The notes beneath the pieces were generated by a model. It saw only the letters and a list, made by a program, of their open reading frames with translations, had not been told where the DNA came from and ran no database searches. DNA of 15,443 bases from JBFXDI01 sp050181295 (lineage in GTDB: Bacteria > Pseudomonadota > Alphaproteobacteria > Rhizobiales > Aestuariivirgaceae), in contig JBFXDI010000098.1 in assembly GCA_050181295.1 (NCBI GenBank), forward strand, positions 1 to 15,443. The letters are read 5' to 3'. Both the position numbers and the translations under genes were made by a program. Below are positions 6,469 to 14,372 of this stretch, piece by piece. How positions within the stretch are numbered: the stretch's first letter is position 1; each line of letters opens with the position of its first letter.

Positions 6469-6555
6469 CCAAGCTTCTCTAACCATGCAGGTTCGCTGAG
6501 CGATCCGCCGCGAGGCGGCTTGACCGGAGAAAGCTCGGAACGGGCGCCGCGGCAG

Positions 6556-7920
6556 ATGATTGGAAGGGAAGCGAAGCTGGGCAGTTTCGCCCGCCTCCTG
6601 GCGGGTCTTTTGCTTTGCCTTGCCATGCTGGGAGCTGCTTCGCCCGCCGGCGCGGGCGAGCAGCCCTCGCCGCGCGCCTCCGCCGTGAAGATCGGCGTCG
6701 ACGGCACGCGCACGCGCATCACCATAGACGTCTCCTTAGCGGTCAGCTTCAACGTCTACGTATTGCCGGACCCCTACCGGACGATCATCGACCTGCCGGA
6801 AATGGACTTCCAGCTGCCGGCCGGCGCAGGCCGGGAAGGCGCCGGCATCGTTTCCGGCTACCGCTTCGGCAAGCTCGACAAGGGGCGCTCGCGCGTCGTC
6901 ATCGATGCGTCGGGGCCCGTGCTGATCGAGAAGTCCTACGCGGTCCAGGGCAGGAACGGGAAACCGGCGAGCCTCGTGGTCGAGCTCTTTCCGACCGACG
7001 CCGAGACCTTCGCGCGGGTGAACCAGTCGGAGCTGGCGCAGAAGGAAGCGGTCGCTCCTGACGCCCAGATCACCGACAGCATCATCGAGCCGGCGAGCCT
7101 TCCTCCCGAGGAGATCGAGGCGAAGGCCCGGCAGGGCAGGGGGCTTGCGCCGCTTCCGCGCCCGAAGCCGGACCGTGCCGAGGCCGCGCGCAAGACCTTG
7201 ACGATCGAGACGCCCTCCAGGCCGCGCAATGCCAGGCGGGTGGTGGTGATCGACCCTGGTCACGGGGGCATCGATCCTGGCGCCGTCGGGGTTAAGGGAA
7301 CGGCGGAGAAGGATGTCGTGCTGGCGTTCGCCAGGGCGCTCCGGGAAGCGCTCGAGGCGTCCGGCCGCTACAAGGTCGTCATGACCCGCGACAAGGATGT
7401 CTTCCTGACGCTGCGCGACCGCGTGCGGGTGGCGCGCTCCAACGAGGCGGAGCTTTTCATCGCCCTTCATGCCGACGCCCTCCGCCGCTCCGACACGCGC
7501 GGCGCAACCGTCTACACGCTTTCCGACAAGGCTTCCGATGCCGAGGCCGAAGCGCTGGCGCAGAAGGAGAACCGGGCGGACATCATCGGCGGCGTCGATC
7601 TCGGACACGAGAACGAGGAGATCACGGGCATCCTCATCGATCTGGCGCAACGGGAGACGAGGAACCACTCGACATTCTTCGCCAAGCAGCTCGCCGCTGG
7701 AATGAAGCCAGTGACGCGCTTCACCTCGCGCCCAATCCGCTCAGCGGGGTTCCGCGTCCTCAAGGCACCCGACATTCCCTCCGTGCTCCTCGAACTCGGC
7801 TACATCTCGAGCGCGTCCGACGAGGCGCTCCTCACCTCGCCGGCCTGGCGCAGCAAGGTCTCCAGGTCGATCGCGGCGGCCGTCGACGACTATTTCGCTG
7901 CACGCCTCGCCGCGCGCTGA
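6556..7920 (+). CDS. amiC: N-acetylmuramoyl-L-alanine amidase, AmiC type (AMIN + Amidase_3)
   Basis: This is a periplasmic zinc enzyme that cuts the bond between MurNAc and the stem peptide, needed to split the septum during division. With the ATG at 6556 it has 454 residues. A signal peptide covers about 1-33 (LLAGLLLCLAMLGAA then AGA). An AMIN targeting domain lies at about 43-145, followed by a Pro-rich linker (180-225). The Amidase_3 domain from about 228 onward has the zinc and catalytic residues His236 (DPGHGG), Glu251 (TAEKDVV), His305 (ALHADA) and Glu413 (LLELGY). Ribosome-site evidence at the start is weak; the frame extends upstream to 6247, but the signal peptide argues for 6556. 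It precedes the PBP1A gene and prfB, a conserved alphaproteobacterial order. The exact paralogue letter is a family-level name. Confidence 0.92.
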   Translation: MIGREAKLGSFARLLAGLLLCLAMLGAASPAGAGEQPSPRASAVKIGVDGTRTRITIDVSLAVSFNVYVLPDPYRTIIDLPEMDFQLPAGAGREGAGIVSGYRFGKLDKGRSRVVIDASGPVLIEKSYAVQGRNGKPASLVVELFPTDAETFARVNQSELAQKEAVAPDAQITDSIIEPASLPPEEIEAKARQGRGLAPLPRPKPDRAEAARKTLTIETPSRPRNARRVVVIDPGHGGIDPGAVGVKGTAEKDVVLAFARALREALEASGRYKVVMTRDKDVFLTLRDRVRVARSNEAELFIALHADALRRSDTRGATVYTLSDKASDAEAEALAQKENRADIIGGVDLGHENEEITGILIDLAQRETRNHSTFFAKQLAAGMKPVTRFTSRPIRSAGFRVLKAPDIPSVLLELGYISSASDEALLTSPAWRSKVSRSIAAAVDDYFAARLAAR

Positions 7921-7976
7921 TCCTTCCGCCGGATCCGGTCCCAAATTACGCGTATCTGGCGTCTGCCGGCCGTGCT

Positions 7977-10466
7977 ATGCAGGTGGCGGCGGCGCTATTG
8001 GGATTGATTTGCCGGATGCTGCGTTTCCTCGGGCTCCTTTTTTCCGCTGGGTTCATTCTTGTCTGCGGCGTCGCGGCCGGCGCGGCCGTGATCATCTGGG
8101 AGACCTCGAAGGATCTTCCGGACTACAAGCAGCTCGCACTGTATGAGCCGCCCGTGACGACGCGCGTCCACGCCGGCGATGGTTCGCTGCTCGCGGAATA
8201 TGCCAAGGAGCGGCGTCTCTTCGTTCCGATCGACGCCATCCCGAAGCCGCTGATCAACGCGTTCCTGTCCGCCGAGGACAAGACCTTCTACGAGCACCCG
8301 GGCATCGACTGGCAGAGCCTCGCGCGCGCCGTGATCGTGAATGTCGAGACGCTCGCCAGCGGCGGCGACAAGAGGATGGTCGGGGCCTCGACCATCACCC
8401 AGCAGGTGGCGAAGAACTTCCTCCTGACGAGCGACCGCACCGTCCAGCGCAAGCTCAAGGAGGCCCTGCTGGCGCTGCGCATCGAACAGACCTTCAGCAA
8501 GGACCGCATCCTCGAGCTCTATCTGAACGAGATCTTCCTCGGGCTCGGCTCCTACGGCGTGGCGGCCGCCGCCCTCAACTATTTCGGTAAGCCGCTGACG
8601 GATCTGAACGTCGCCGAGATGGCCTATCTCGCGGCCCTGCCCAAGGCGCCCAACAACTACAACCCGTTCCGCCACCAGGATCGCGCCATCGAGCGGCGCA
8701 ACTGGGTCCTCGACCGTATGCTGGAGAACGGCTTCATTACGCAGGCCGAGCACGAACAGGCTGTCAAGGCGGCGCTGGGAGTCGCATCCAGCTCGGCCGG
8801 CGCCAGCCATTTCTCGGCCGGCTCCTTCGCGGAAGAGGTGCGGCGCGAGGTGCGCCAGCTCTATGGCGAGGAAAAGCTCTATGCCGGAGGCCTTTCCATC
8901 CGCACGACCATCGATCCCAAGCTCCAGATGGCCGCGCGGCGGGCATTGACGGCGGGCCTGATGAAATATGACCGCAAGCACGGCTGGCGGGGGCCTGTCC
9001 GCACCCTGGACGTCAAGGCCGACTGGGGGCCGGAGCTCGCCAAGATGGATGTGCCGAGCGACCTTTCACCCTGGGAGCTCGCCGTGGTGGTCGAGCTGAC
9101 GGACGCCGGCGCCAGGATCGGGCTCAGGCCCGACACGGGGCCTGCCGGCAAGGTGTCCGAGAAGCGGGTGATGGCCTCGATCCCGCTCGCGCTCATGAGC
9201 TGGGCCCGCAAGGCGACGCCCAAGGGTCTCGGTCCGGAGGTCAAGGTGCCGTCGGACGTCCTGTCGGTGGGGGATGTCGTCTACGTCGCCCCCTCGCAGT
9301 CGCCGGACCAGTGGTATCTCGTGCAGCTGCCGGCGGTGGAGGGCGCGCTCGTCGCGATGGATCCTCATACCGGCCGCGTGCTGGCGCTGGTCGGCGGCTT
9401 CTCCTACGGCAAGAGCGAGTTCAACCGCGCCATCCAGGCGCTGCGCCAGCCCGGCTCCTCGATCAAGCCCTTCGTCTACGCTGCCGCGCTGGACAACGGA
9501 TACACCCCGGCCTCGGTGGTGCTCGACGCGCCGATCGAGTTCAAGATGTCGTCCGGCGACATCTGGAAGCCGAAGAACTACACCAACAAGTATCACGGCC
9601 CCTCGACGCTCAGGCGCGGCATCGAATTGTCGCGCAACGTGATGACCGTGCGGCTCGCCAATGACATGGGGATCGCCAAGTTCGGCGCTCTCGCCGAGAG
9701 GCTCGGCATCTATGACCGCATGCCGAACCACCTCGCGATGGCATTGGGAGCGGGGGAGACGACGCTGCTCCGGATGACGACCGCCTATTCCATGCTGGCG
9801 AACGGCGGCAAGAAGATCGAGGCGACCCTGATCGACCGCATCCAGGACCGCTACGGCCGTACCGTCTATCGGCATGACAAGCGGGACTGTCCCTCCTGCA
9901 AGGCGGAAGAATGGACCGGCCAGGCCGAACCGGAGCTCTTCGACAACCGCGAGGAGGCCATCAATCCCTACACGGCCTACCAGATCACCTCGATGCTCGA
10001 AGGCGTCGTCCAGCGCGGCACCGGCCAGGCCCTGAAGCTGGTCGGCAAGCCGATTGCCGGCAAGACCGGCACCACCAATGACGAGCGCGATTCCTGGTTC
10101 ATGGGCTTCACGCCCGACCTCACCGTCGGCGCCTATATCGGCTACGACAATCCCCAGCCCATGGGCCGGGAGGCGACGGGCGGCCTTCTTGCCGCGCCGG
10201 TCGTCGCGCAGTTCATGCGCGAGGCGCTGAAGGACAAGCCCGCCACGCCATTCCGCGTGCCGCCGGGAATCCAGCTCATCCCCCTCGATCCGAAGACGGG
10301 CCAGCGCGGCATCTATGGCGATCCGAACATCATCCTCGAGGCCTTCAAGCCGGGCGAGGAGCCCGGCACGGCCACGGTGGTCATTGGCGAGAACCTCGTT
10401 CCGGCCACGGGCGAGGCGGCTGTCATCGAGGGCGGCCTCACCACCGGCACCGGCGGCCTCTACTGA
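7977..10466 (+). CDS. mrcA: Penicillin-binding protein 1A, bifunctional transglycosylase/transpeptidase
   Basis: A class A PBP that polymerises glycan strands from lipid II and cross-links stem peptides, anchored in the inner membrane. It has 829 residues, usual for the family. One membrane helix lies at about 18-42. The GT51 glycosyltransferase domain has EDKTFYEH with catalytic Glu100, GASTITQQ (136-143) and the LELYLNEIFLGLGSYGVAAAA segment. A middle OB-like insertion lies at about 335-455. The transpeptidase domain has SSIK (Ser494 nucleophile, Lys497), SRN (552-554) and KTGT (696-699). The start is uncertain: an ATG at 8016 gives the more usual N-terminus MLRFLG, and neither start has a strong ribosome site. 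It follows the amidase gene by 56-95 bp and may be cotranscribed with it. Confidence 0.94.
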   Translation: MQVAAALLGLICRMLRFLGLLFSAGFILVCGVAAGAAVIIWETSKDLPDYKQLALYEPPVTTRVHAGDGSLLAEYAKERRLFVPIDAIPKPLINAFLSAEDKTFYEHPGIDWQSLARAVIVNVETLASGGDKRMVGASTITQQVAKNFLLTSDRTVQRKLKEALLALRIEQTFSKDRILELYLNEIFLGLGSYGVAAAALNYFGKPLTDLNVAEMAYLAALPKAPNNYNPFRHQDRAIERRNWVLDRMLENGFITQAEHEQAVKAALGVASSSAGASHFSAGSFAEEVRREVRQLYGEEKLYAGGLSIRTTIDPKLQMAARRALTAGLMKYDRKHGWRGPVRTLDVKADWGPELAKMDVPSDLSPWELAVVVELTDAGARIGLRPDTGPAGKVSEKRVMASIPLALMSWARKATPKGLGPEVKVPSDVLSVGDVVYVAPSQSPDQWYLVQLPAVEGALVAMDPHTGRVLALVGGFSYGKSEFNRAIQALRQPGSSIKPFVYAAALDNGYTPASVVLDAPIEFKMSSGDIWKPKNYTNKYHGPSTLRRGIELSRNVMTVRLANDMGIAKFGALAERLGIYDRMPNHLAMALGAGETTLLRMTTAYSMLANGGKKIEATLIDRIQDRYGRTVYRHDKRDCPSCKAEEWTGQAEPELFDNREEAINPYTAYQITSMLEGVVQRGTGQALKLVGKPIAGKTGTTNDERDSWFMGFTPDLTVGAYIGYDNPQPMGREATGGLLAAPVVAQFMREALKDKPATPFRVPPGIQLIPLDPKTGQRGIYGDPNIILEAFKPGEEPGTATVVIGENLVPATGEAAVIEGGLTTGTGGLY

Positions 10467-10482
10467 CGGCGCCACGCGTTGT

Positions 10483-10512
10483 TTGACAATTCCGACCCGC
10501 CGCAGCTATTGA
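10483..10512 (+). promoter_or_regulatory. Probable prfB promoter
   Basis: TTGACA (10483-10488) is a perfect -35. CTATTG (10506-10511), 17 nt later, resembles the alphaproteobacterial -10 CTATAT. A start near 10518 would leave a leader of about 30 nt before the prfB ATG at 10547. Confidence 0.5.
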
Positions 10513-10546
10513 CCGGCCTCCATAGGATCGAGAGCAGACGGAAGCG

Positions 10547-11678
10547 ATGCGCGCCGAGATCGACAGCCTGGTCGAGGAAATGAAGCAGTCGGTCGGACTG
10601 CTGAGGAGGCATCTTTGACTGGGACACGGCCCAGAAGCGCCTCGCCGATCTGAACGCGAAGGCCGAGGACCCGAACCTCTGGTCCTCTCCCGAGAAGGCC
10701 CAGGACGTCATGCGCCAGCGTCAGGAGCTGGAGCGGCGCATCAGCACGATCCTCACCTTCGAGCGCACGATCGAGGACAACGTCGGCATGATCGAGCTCG
10801 GTGAGGCCGAGGGCGACAAGACCATCGTCGCCGAAGCCGAGAAGGCGCTCCTCGATCTCAAGCCCGAGGTCGCCAAGCGCGAGCTCGAGACGCTTCTGTC
10901 GGGAGAGGCGGACGGCAACGACGCCTATCTCGAGGTCCATGCCGGGGCAGGGGGCACCGAAAGCCAGGATTGGGCTCAGATGCTCATGCGCATGTATGTG
11001 CGCTTTGCCGAGAAGCGCGGCTACAAGGTCGATGTCATCGAGGAGCATTCCGGCGAGGAGGCGGGCATCAAGTCGGCGACCCTGCAGGTCAGTGGCGAGA
11101 ACGCATATGGGTGGCTGCGCACGGAATCGGGCGTGCATCGTCTCGTGCGCATCTCGCCCTTCGACTCCAATGCCCGCAGGCACACCTCCTTCGCCTCGAT
11201 CTGGGTCTATCCCGTCGTGGACGACAACATCGACATCGAGGTGAATGAGAGCGATTGCCGCATCGACACCTATCGCGCTTCCGGGGCGGGTGGCCAGCAC
11301 GTGAACACCACCGATTCCGCCGTGCGCATCACCCATGTGCCGACCGGCATCGTCGTCCAGTGCCAGAACGAGCGCTCGCAGCACAAGAACCGCGCGACGG
11401 CCTGGTCGATGCTGCGGGCGCGGCTCTATGAGCTGGAACTGCAGAAGCGCGAGGAGGCAGCGGCCCAGCAGGCGGCGGGCAAGACCGACATCGGCTGGGG
11501 CCACCAGATCAGGTCCTACGTGCTGCAGCCCTATCAGCTTGTGAAGGATCTTCGCACCGGCGTGGAGAACACCAATCCCGCGGCGGTCCTCGACGGCGAG
11601 ATCGACGGATTCCTGGACGCTTCGCTTGCCCAGCGGGTGCATGGCGGCAAGGCGGAGGTCGGCGCCGATCTGCAATAG
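10547..11678 (+). CDS. prfB: Peptide chain release factor 2, with programmed +1 frameshift
   Basis: RF2 recognises UGA and UAA stop codons in the ribosomal A site and triggers release of the finished protein. The gene is in two frames: 10547-10615 (23 codons ending in CTT), then TGA, then 10617-11678 in the +1 frame. Reading through the shift gives 376 residues, the normal size. The second frame holds the stop-codon-reading tripeptide in RISPFDSNARRH and the catalytic GGQ in GAGGQHVNTTDSAVRITH. The frame-0 product alone would be a 23-residue peptide. The ATG at 10547 follows GACGGAAGC. It lies 80 bp after the PBP1A gene with its own likely promoter. It converges with the bactofilin gene after 33 bp, with no strong terminator visible between them. 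Confidence 0.96.
10604..10619 (+). promoter_or_regulatory. prfB +1 frameshift signal
   Basis: AGGAGG (10604-10609), CAT, then CTT TGA C (10613-10619) reproduces the classical RF2 autoregulation site, with the same Shine-Dalgarno spacing as in E. coli. When RF2 is scarce the ribosome pauses at UGA and slips from CUU to UUU, then reads GAC in the +1 frame. Confidence 0.95.
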
Positions 11679-11711
11679 CGCCGTGGGCGTTCCGGAAACG
11701 GAGTGGCAGGT

Positions 11712-12215
11712 TTACTCGGCGGCCTTGGGCCGGCGGGTGAAGTCGAGCGGCCGCAGGGTCTCCTCGTCCGCGAACGGGCTGAGGCGCCGCGTCTGCGTCT
11801 GGGGCGTGGGGAACACGTCCTCCTCCTCCGCCGCCTCGTCCTGGAACTGCCCGAGCGGATCGTCGACGCGGTGGATCTTTCCGTCGACATAGGCGCCGTG
11901 GTCGATCGAGATCGTCTCGCTGAGGATGTCGCCCTCGATATGGCCGCCGGAATAGACGTGCACGTGGATGCCGCGGGTATGTCCGATCACGCGTCCGCGG
12001 ATGACGACCTCCTCCGCCAGCACCTCGCCGTGAATGACGCCATTGAAGTCAACCACCACCGACAGCCCGCGAACGTCGCCGTTCACCGTTCCGTCCACCT
12101 GCAGGTCGCCGTCCGACACCACATTTCCGTCGATGATCACGTCGCTCGCGATGATCGAGGGACCGGCGTCGCGGCCCTTGCGGCCTTTATTCTTGCGAAA
12201 ACGCCTGAAGAGCAT
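11712..12215 (-). CDS. Bactofilin (polymer-forming cytoskeletal protein)
   Basis: Bactofilins form filaments without nucleotides and recruit wall enzymes or stalk/bud machinery to defined cell sites. The protein has 167 residues. The beta-helical bactofilin core spans about 20-115, with repeating short turns such as IIDGNVVSDGDLQVDGTVNGDV and HIEGDILSETISIDHGAYVDGKIHR. The N-terminus is basic (RRFRKNKGRKGR), as expected for membrane association. The C-terminal tail of about 45 residues is acidic and Pro-rich. The ATG at 12215 has GGAAGG six bases upstream. The first 29 bases overlap the end of the M23 peptidase gene in another frame, so the two are cotranscribed and probably coupled. Pairing with an M23 peptidase is a known arrangement in several bacterial groups and suggests the two proteins act together. 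Confidence 0.92.
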   Translation of the reverse strand: MLFRRFRKNKGRKGRDAGPSIIASDVIIDGNVVSDGDLQVDGTVNGDVRGLSVVVDFNGVIHGEVLAEEVVIRGRVIGHTRGIHVHVYSGGHIEGDILSETISIDHGAYVDGKIHRVDDPLGQFQDEAAEEEDVFPTPQTQTRRLSPFADEETLRPLDFTRRPKAAE

Positions 12216-13506
12216 TCCGTGCCTTCCAGAAACGGGTCGGGTCGACGGCGCGGCCGCCGATGCGTGTCTCGTAGTGGAGATGCGGTCCCGTGCTGCGACC
12301 GGTGCTGCCGATCAATCCGACGATCCGGCCTGCGTCCACCTGCTGACCCTGCTTTACCTTGATCGCGCTCATATGAGCATAAACCGTGCTGATACCGTTG
12401 TCATGGAGGATTTCCACGGATTTACCATAGGCTCCGTCCCATCCTGCCCTGACGACCTTGCCGGGCGCCGTTGCCACGATCTTCGAGCCATACTGGCCTC
12501 TGAGGTCCACGCCCGAATGCAATGCCGCCACGCGGCGGAAGGGATCGCGGCGGATGCCGAAGCCGCTGGAAACCTTGGTGCTGCCGGTGACGGGAACGCT
12601 GAGCGGCAGCCTGTCGACCTGCGCCAGAAGCTGATCTTCCTGGGAAAAGCTCTGAATGGCGGCCTGAAACCGGTCTGTAAGGGGAGGGGTCGCCAGGGCG
12701 CCGAGCGACGCCGCCACGAACGGACCGCCTATGTCGGCATCGCCCGAGGAGGCAAGCCGGGCCACGCGCTGCTTCGAGAATCCAAGGCTGGAGAATATCT
12801 TCTTGAGTTCGCGGACGCGTTCCTGGCTGAGCTTGGCGGCGTCGGCGACGGCCGTGATCTCGGCGGCTTCAAACTCGGCGAAGCGCCCACGGAGCTCCTT
12901 CAGTGGTTGCGCGGCCTCGTCGGGAGAGCGGAAGTCGGCGGCGTATTTCTGACGGAACGTCAGCTCGTTGAGGCTGCCTTTTGAGGATTTGGTGGGGGCG
13001 AGTGAATCCTCTCCAAGGGAGCTGCGTTTCCCGGGCGCCGGAGCCTCGTCGTCGTCCGCAGCCGGAGTCTCGCCCGCCACGCCCTTGCGGAGGAGATCCG
13101 TCAGCAGCCGGTGGCGCTCGACCAGCTTCTCGTAGTCGGCCCGCACCTCGTCGACCTTGTCGAGGTAGCTTCCCTGATCGAGAAGCAGGCGATCGTTGAG
13201 CCGGTCGACCGCCGTCCGCATGGCGGCCAGACGGTCTTCATACTCGAGCTTGGCGCGGTATCCTTGGGGGTTCGAAGCCGACAGATAATCATCGTTGAGG
13301 AGGAAGCCCAAGCTGGCATAGGCGACCCAGAAGATGCCCGCCGCGATGGCCACGAGCCCTGCGATCTGGCGGCCGGGACCGAGCGTGAGGAAGCGGACGT
13401 CCCCTTCGCTGCGCATATAGATCTGGCGTTCGCGGAACGCGTGCGAGAGCATGGCTCGAAAGCCCGCTCCGCGCCTTTCCCGACGATGCGCGCGACGGTG
13501 TCGCAT
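12187..13506 (-). CDS. Membrane-anchored M23/LytM-family metallopeptidase
   Basis: A probable peptidoglycan endopeptidase (439 aa). A basic N-terminus is followed by one transmembrane helix at about 48-69, then a periplasmic region rich in heptad-like charged segments (85-140 and 195-245) likely to form coiled coils. The M23 domain lies at about 310-425. All zinc-site residues are present: His330 and Asp334 (HSGVD), His378 (YAHMS) and His409/His411 (GPHLHYE). This is therefore an active enzyme and not an EnvC-like activator with a degenerate site. The ATG at 13506 follows AAAGGAGGGG closely; a later ATG at 13452 has no good ribosome site. The gene is first in an operon with the bactofilin, which could position it. 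An inverted repeat and a CtrA-like site lie upstream. Confidence 0.93.
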   Translation of the reverse strand: MRHRRAHRRERRGAGFRAMLSHAFRERQIYMRSEGDVRFLTLGPGRQIAGLVAIAAGIFWVAYASLGFLLNDDYLSASNPQGYRAKLEYEDRLAAMRTAVDRLNDRLLLDQGSYLDKVDEVRADYEKLVERHRLLTDLLRKGVAGETPAADDDEAPAPGKRSSLGEDSLAPTKSSKGSLNELTFRQKYAADFRSPDEAAQPLKELRGRFAEFEAAEITAVADAAKLSQERVRELKKIFSSLGFSKQRVARLASSGDADIGGPFVAASLGALATPPLTDRFQAAIQSFSQEDQLLAQVDRLPLSVPVTGSTKVSSGFGIRRDPFRRVAALHSGVDLRGQYGSKIVATAPGKVVRAGWDGAYGKSVEILHDNGISTVYAHMSAIKVKQGQQVDAGRIVGLIGSTGRSTGPHLHYETRIGGRAVDPTRFWKARNALQAFSQE

Positions 13507-13556
13507 TCCCCTCCTTTGGGCCCGCGAAGCCCCGGCAAATCAAACCCGCTTGACGC

Positions 13557-13583
13557 AAAGTGACCGCTGAATCTGGTCACTTT
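13557..13583. promoter_or_regulatory. Perfect 9-bp inverted repeat upstream of the M23-bactofilin operon
   Basis: AAAGTGACC (13557-13565) and GGTCACTTT (13575-13583) are separated by 9 bp, about 50-77 bp before the M23 start. A third GGTCA copy is at 13586-13590. The dyad fits either an operator or a leader hairpin; no T-run follows on the minus strand, so it is not a terminator. Confidence 0.45.
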
Positions 13584-13590
13584 ATGGTCA

Positions 13591-13605
13591 TTAACCTTTG
13601 CCTAA
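13591..13605. promoter_or_regulatory. CtrA-like site upstream of the M23-bactofilin operon
   Basis: TTAACCTTTGCCTAA is TTAA-N7-CTAA, seven of eight fixed bases of the CtrA consensus TTAA-N7-TTAA. It lies 85-99 bp before the M23 start codon. Confidence 0.3.
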
Positions 13606-13680
13606 CCCTGAGTTTTAGGGGCCGGCCGCCGCACTGTCACCCAGTTTTTGCCAGTTTTCCGAGGTTTTGCGCTCGGTGCC

Positions 13681-14175
13681 TCACGCCAAGGCCTGTGCTG
13701 CGCCGAGCACTTCCGCGGCGTGGCCCGGGACCTTGACCTTGCGCCAGACCTGGGCGATTCGGCCGTCGCGGCCGATCAGGAAGGTCGACCTCTCGACCCC
13801 CATGAACTTGCGGCCGTACATGCTTTTTTCCGTCCAGACGCCATAGGCTTCCAGCGCCGACCTTTTCTCGTCGGAGGCCAGGACGAGATCGAGCTTGTGT
13901 TTCTTGCTGAAGCGCTCGTGGCTTTGCGGGCTGTCGGGGGAGATGCCGACAACCACGGTATCCGCGGCCTCGAAGGCCTTTTTGAGAGCGGTGAAGTCGA
14001 TTGCCTGCCTGGTGCAGCCGCTTGTGTCGTCCTTCGGATAGAAGTATAGGACGATTTTCCGACCCCGATGCTCGCCGAGCGTGACTGCCTTGCCGTCGGC
14101 GGAGGGAAGCGAAATATCCGGAGCCTTCGCCCCTGTCTCGGCCTTTCCCGCCATTTGCGCCATCCTTTCGTCCAC
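13681..14175 (-). CDS. bcp: Thioredoxin-dependent peroxiredoxin, Bcp/PrxQ type
   Basis: A cytoplasmic thiol peroxidase that reduces hydrogen peroxide and organic hydroperoxides with electrons from thioredoxin or glutathione. It has 164 residues. The AhpC/TSA fold shows in KAPDISLPSADGKAVTL and the active-site segment FYPKDDTSGCT, with peroxidatic Cys54 and the supporting Thr51 of the PxxxTxxC motif. The Arg in GVERSTFLIGRDG is also conserved. Cys54 is the only Cys in the protein: the resolving Cys found five residues later in the E. coli enzyme is Ile59 here, so this is a 1-Cys form. The GTG at 14175 has GGAG five bases upstream; ATG codons at 14163 and 14154 are alternatives. It is divergent from the large envelope gene that follows. 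Confidence 0.93.
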   Translation of the reverse strand: MDERMAQMAGKAETGAKAPDISLPSADGKAVTLGEHRGRKIVLYFYPKDDTSGCTRQAIDFTALKKAFEAADTVVVGISPDSPQSHERFSKKHKLDLVLASDEKRSALEAYGVWTEKSMYGRKFMGVERSTFLIGRDGRIAQVWRKVKVPGHAAEVLGAAQALA

Positions 14176-14372
14176 TTGTCTCCGTTAGTGAAACCCGGTC
14201 GCGCGCGACTCCCAGGCCAGAAGTCGCTGCGTGTTTATGATTTCGACGGTGCTTGTATAGTGTCACCGGCCGCGCCGACTCAACGCTGGATTCGCGCCGG
14301 TATATCCCGTGCCGTCGGCGTCGTTGGCTGCCGGATGAACTCACGCCGTAAAGGACGCCCGGGGCAGGGAAG
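14176..14372. other. Divergent intergenic region between bcp and the AsmA-like gene
   Basis: These 197 bp should hold both promoters. The clearest features are a 12-bp perfect palindrome, GTCGCGCGCGAC (14198-14209), and a possible plus-strand -10, TATAGT (14256-14261), without a convincing -35. No gene is supported here. Confidence 0.4.

Larger units (their letters stand above)
6164..6555. other. Divergent intergenic spacer between the small basic gene and the amidase gene
   Basis: This stretch of about 390 bp has no convincing gene and is noticeably more AT-rich than its surroundings. It must hold the minus-strand promoter of the small basic gene and the plus-strand promoter of the amidase, but I find no clear -35/-10 pair for either. 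It contains three short hairpins (6312-6329, 6353-6370, 6505-6518) and a CtrA-like site (6454-6468). CTTGAC occurs at 6519-6524 without a matching -10. The frame of the amidase is open back to 6247, but that extension lacks protein-like composition. Confidence 0.6.

Noticed and set aside
9066..10475. Long minus-strand frames antisense to real genes (this one of 469 codons, also 35-1156, 1564-2631, 6736-7668, 7995-8981, 10506-11675 and 14280-15416).
   Set aside because: They lie opposite genes with clear catalytic motifs, are rich in Arg, Asp, His, Gly and Val as expected of antisense frames in GC-rich DNA, and show no family motifs of their own.
10547..10618. prfB as a pseudogene because of the in-frame TGA after 23 codons.
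   Set aside because: The exact CTT-TGA-C slip site with AGGAGG at the right spacing shows programmed frameshifting.
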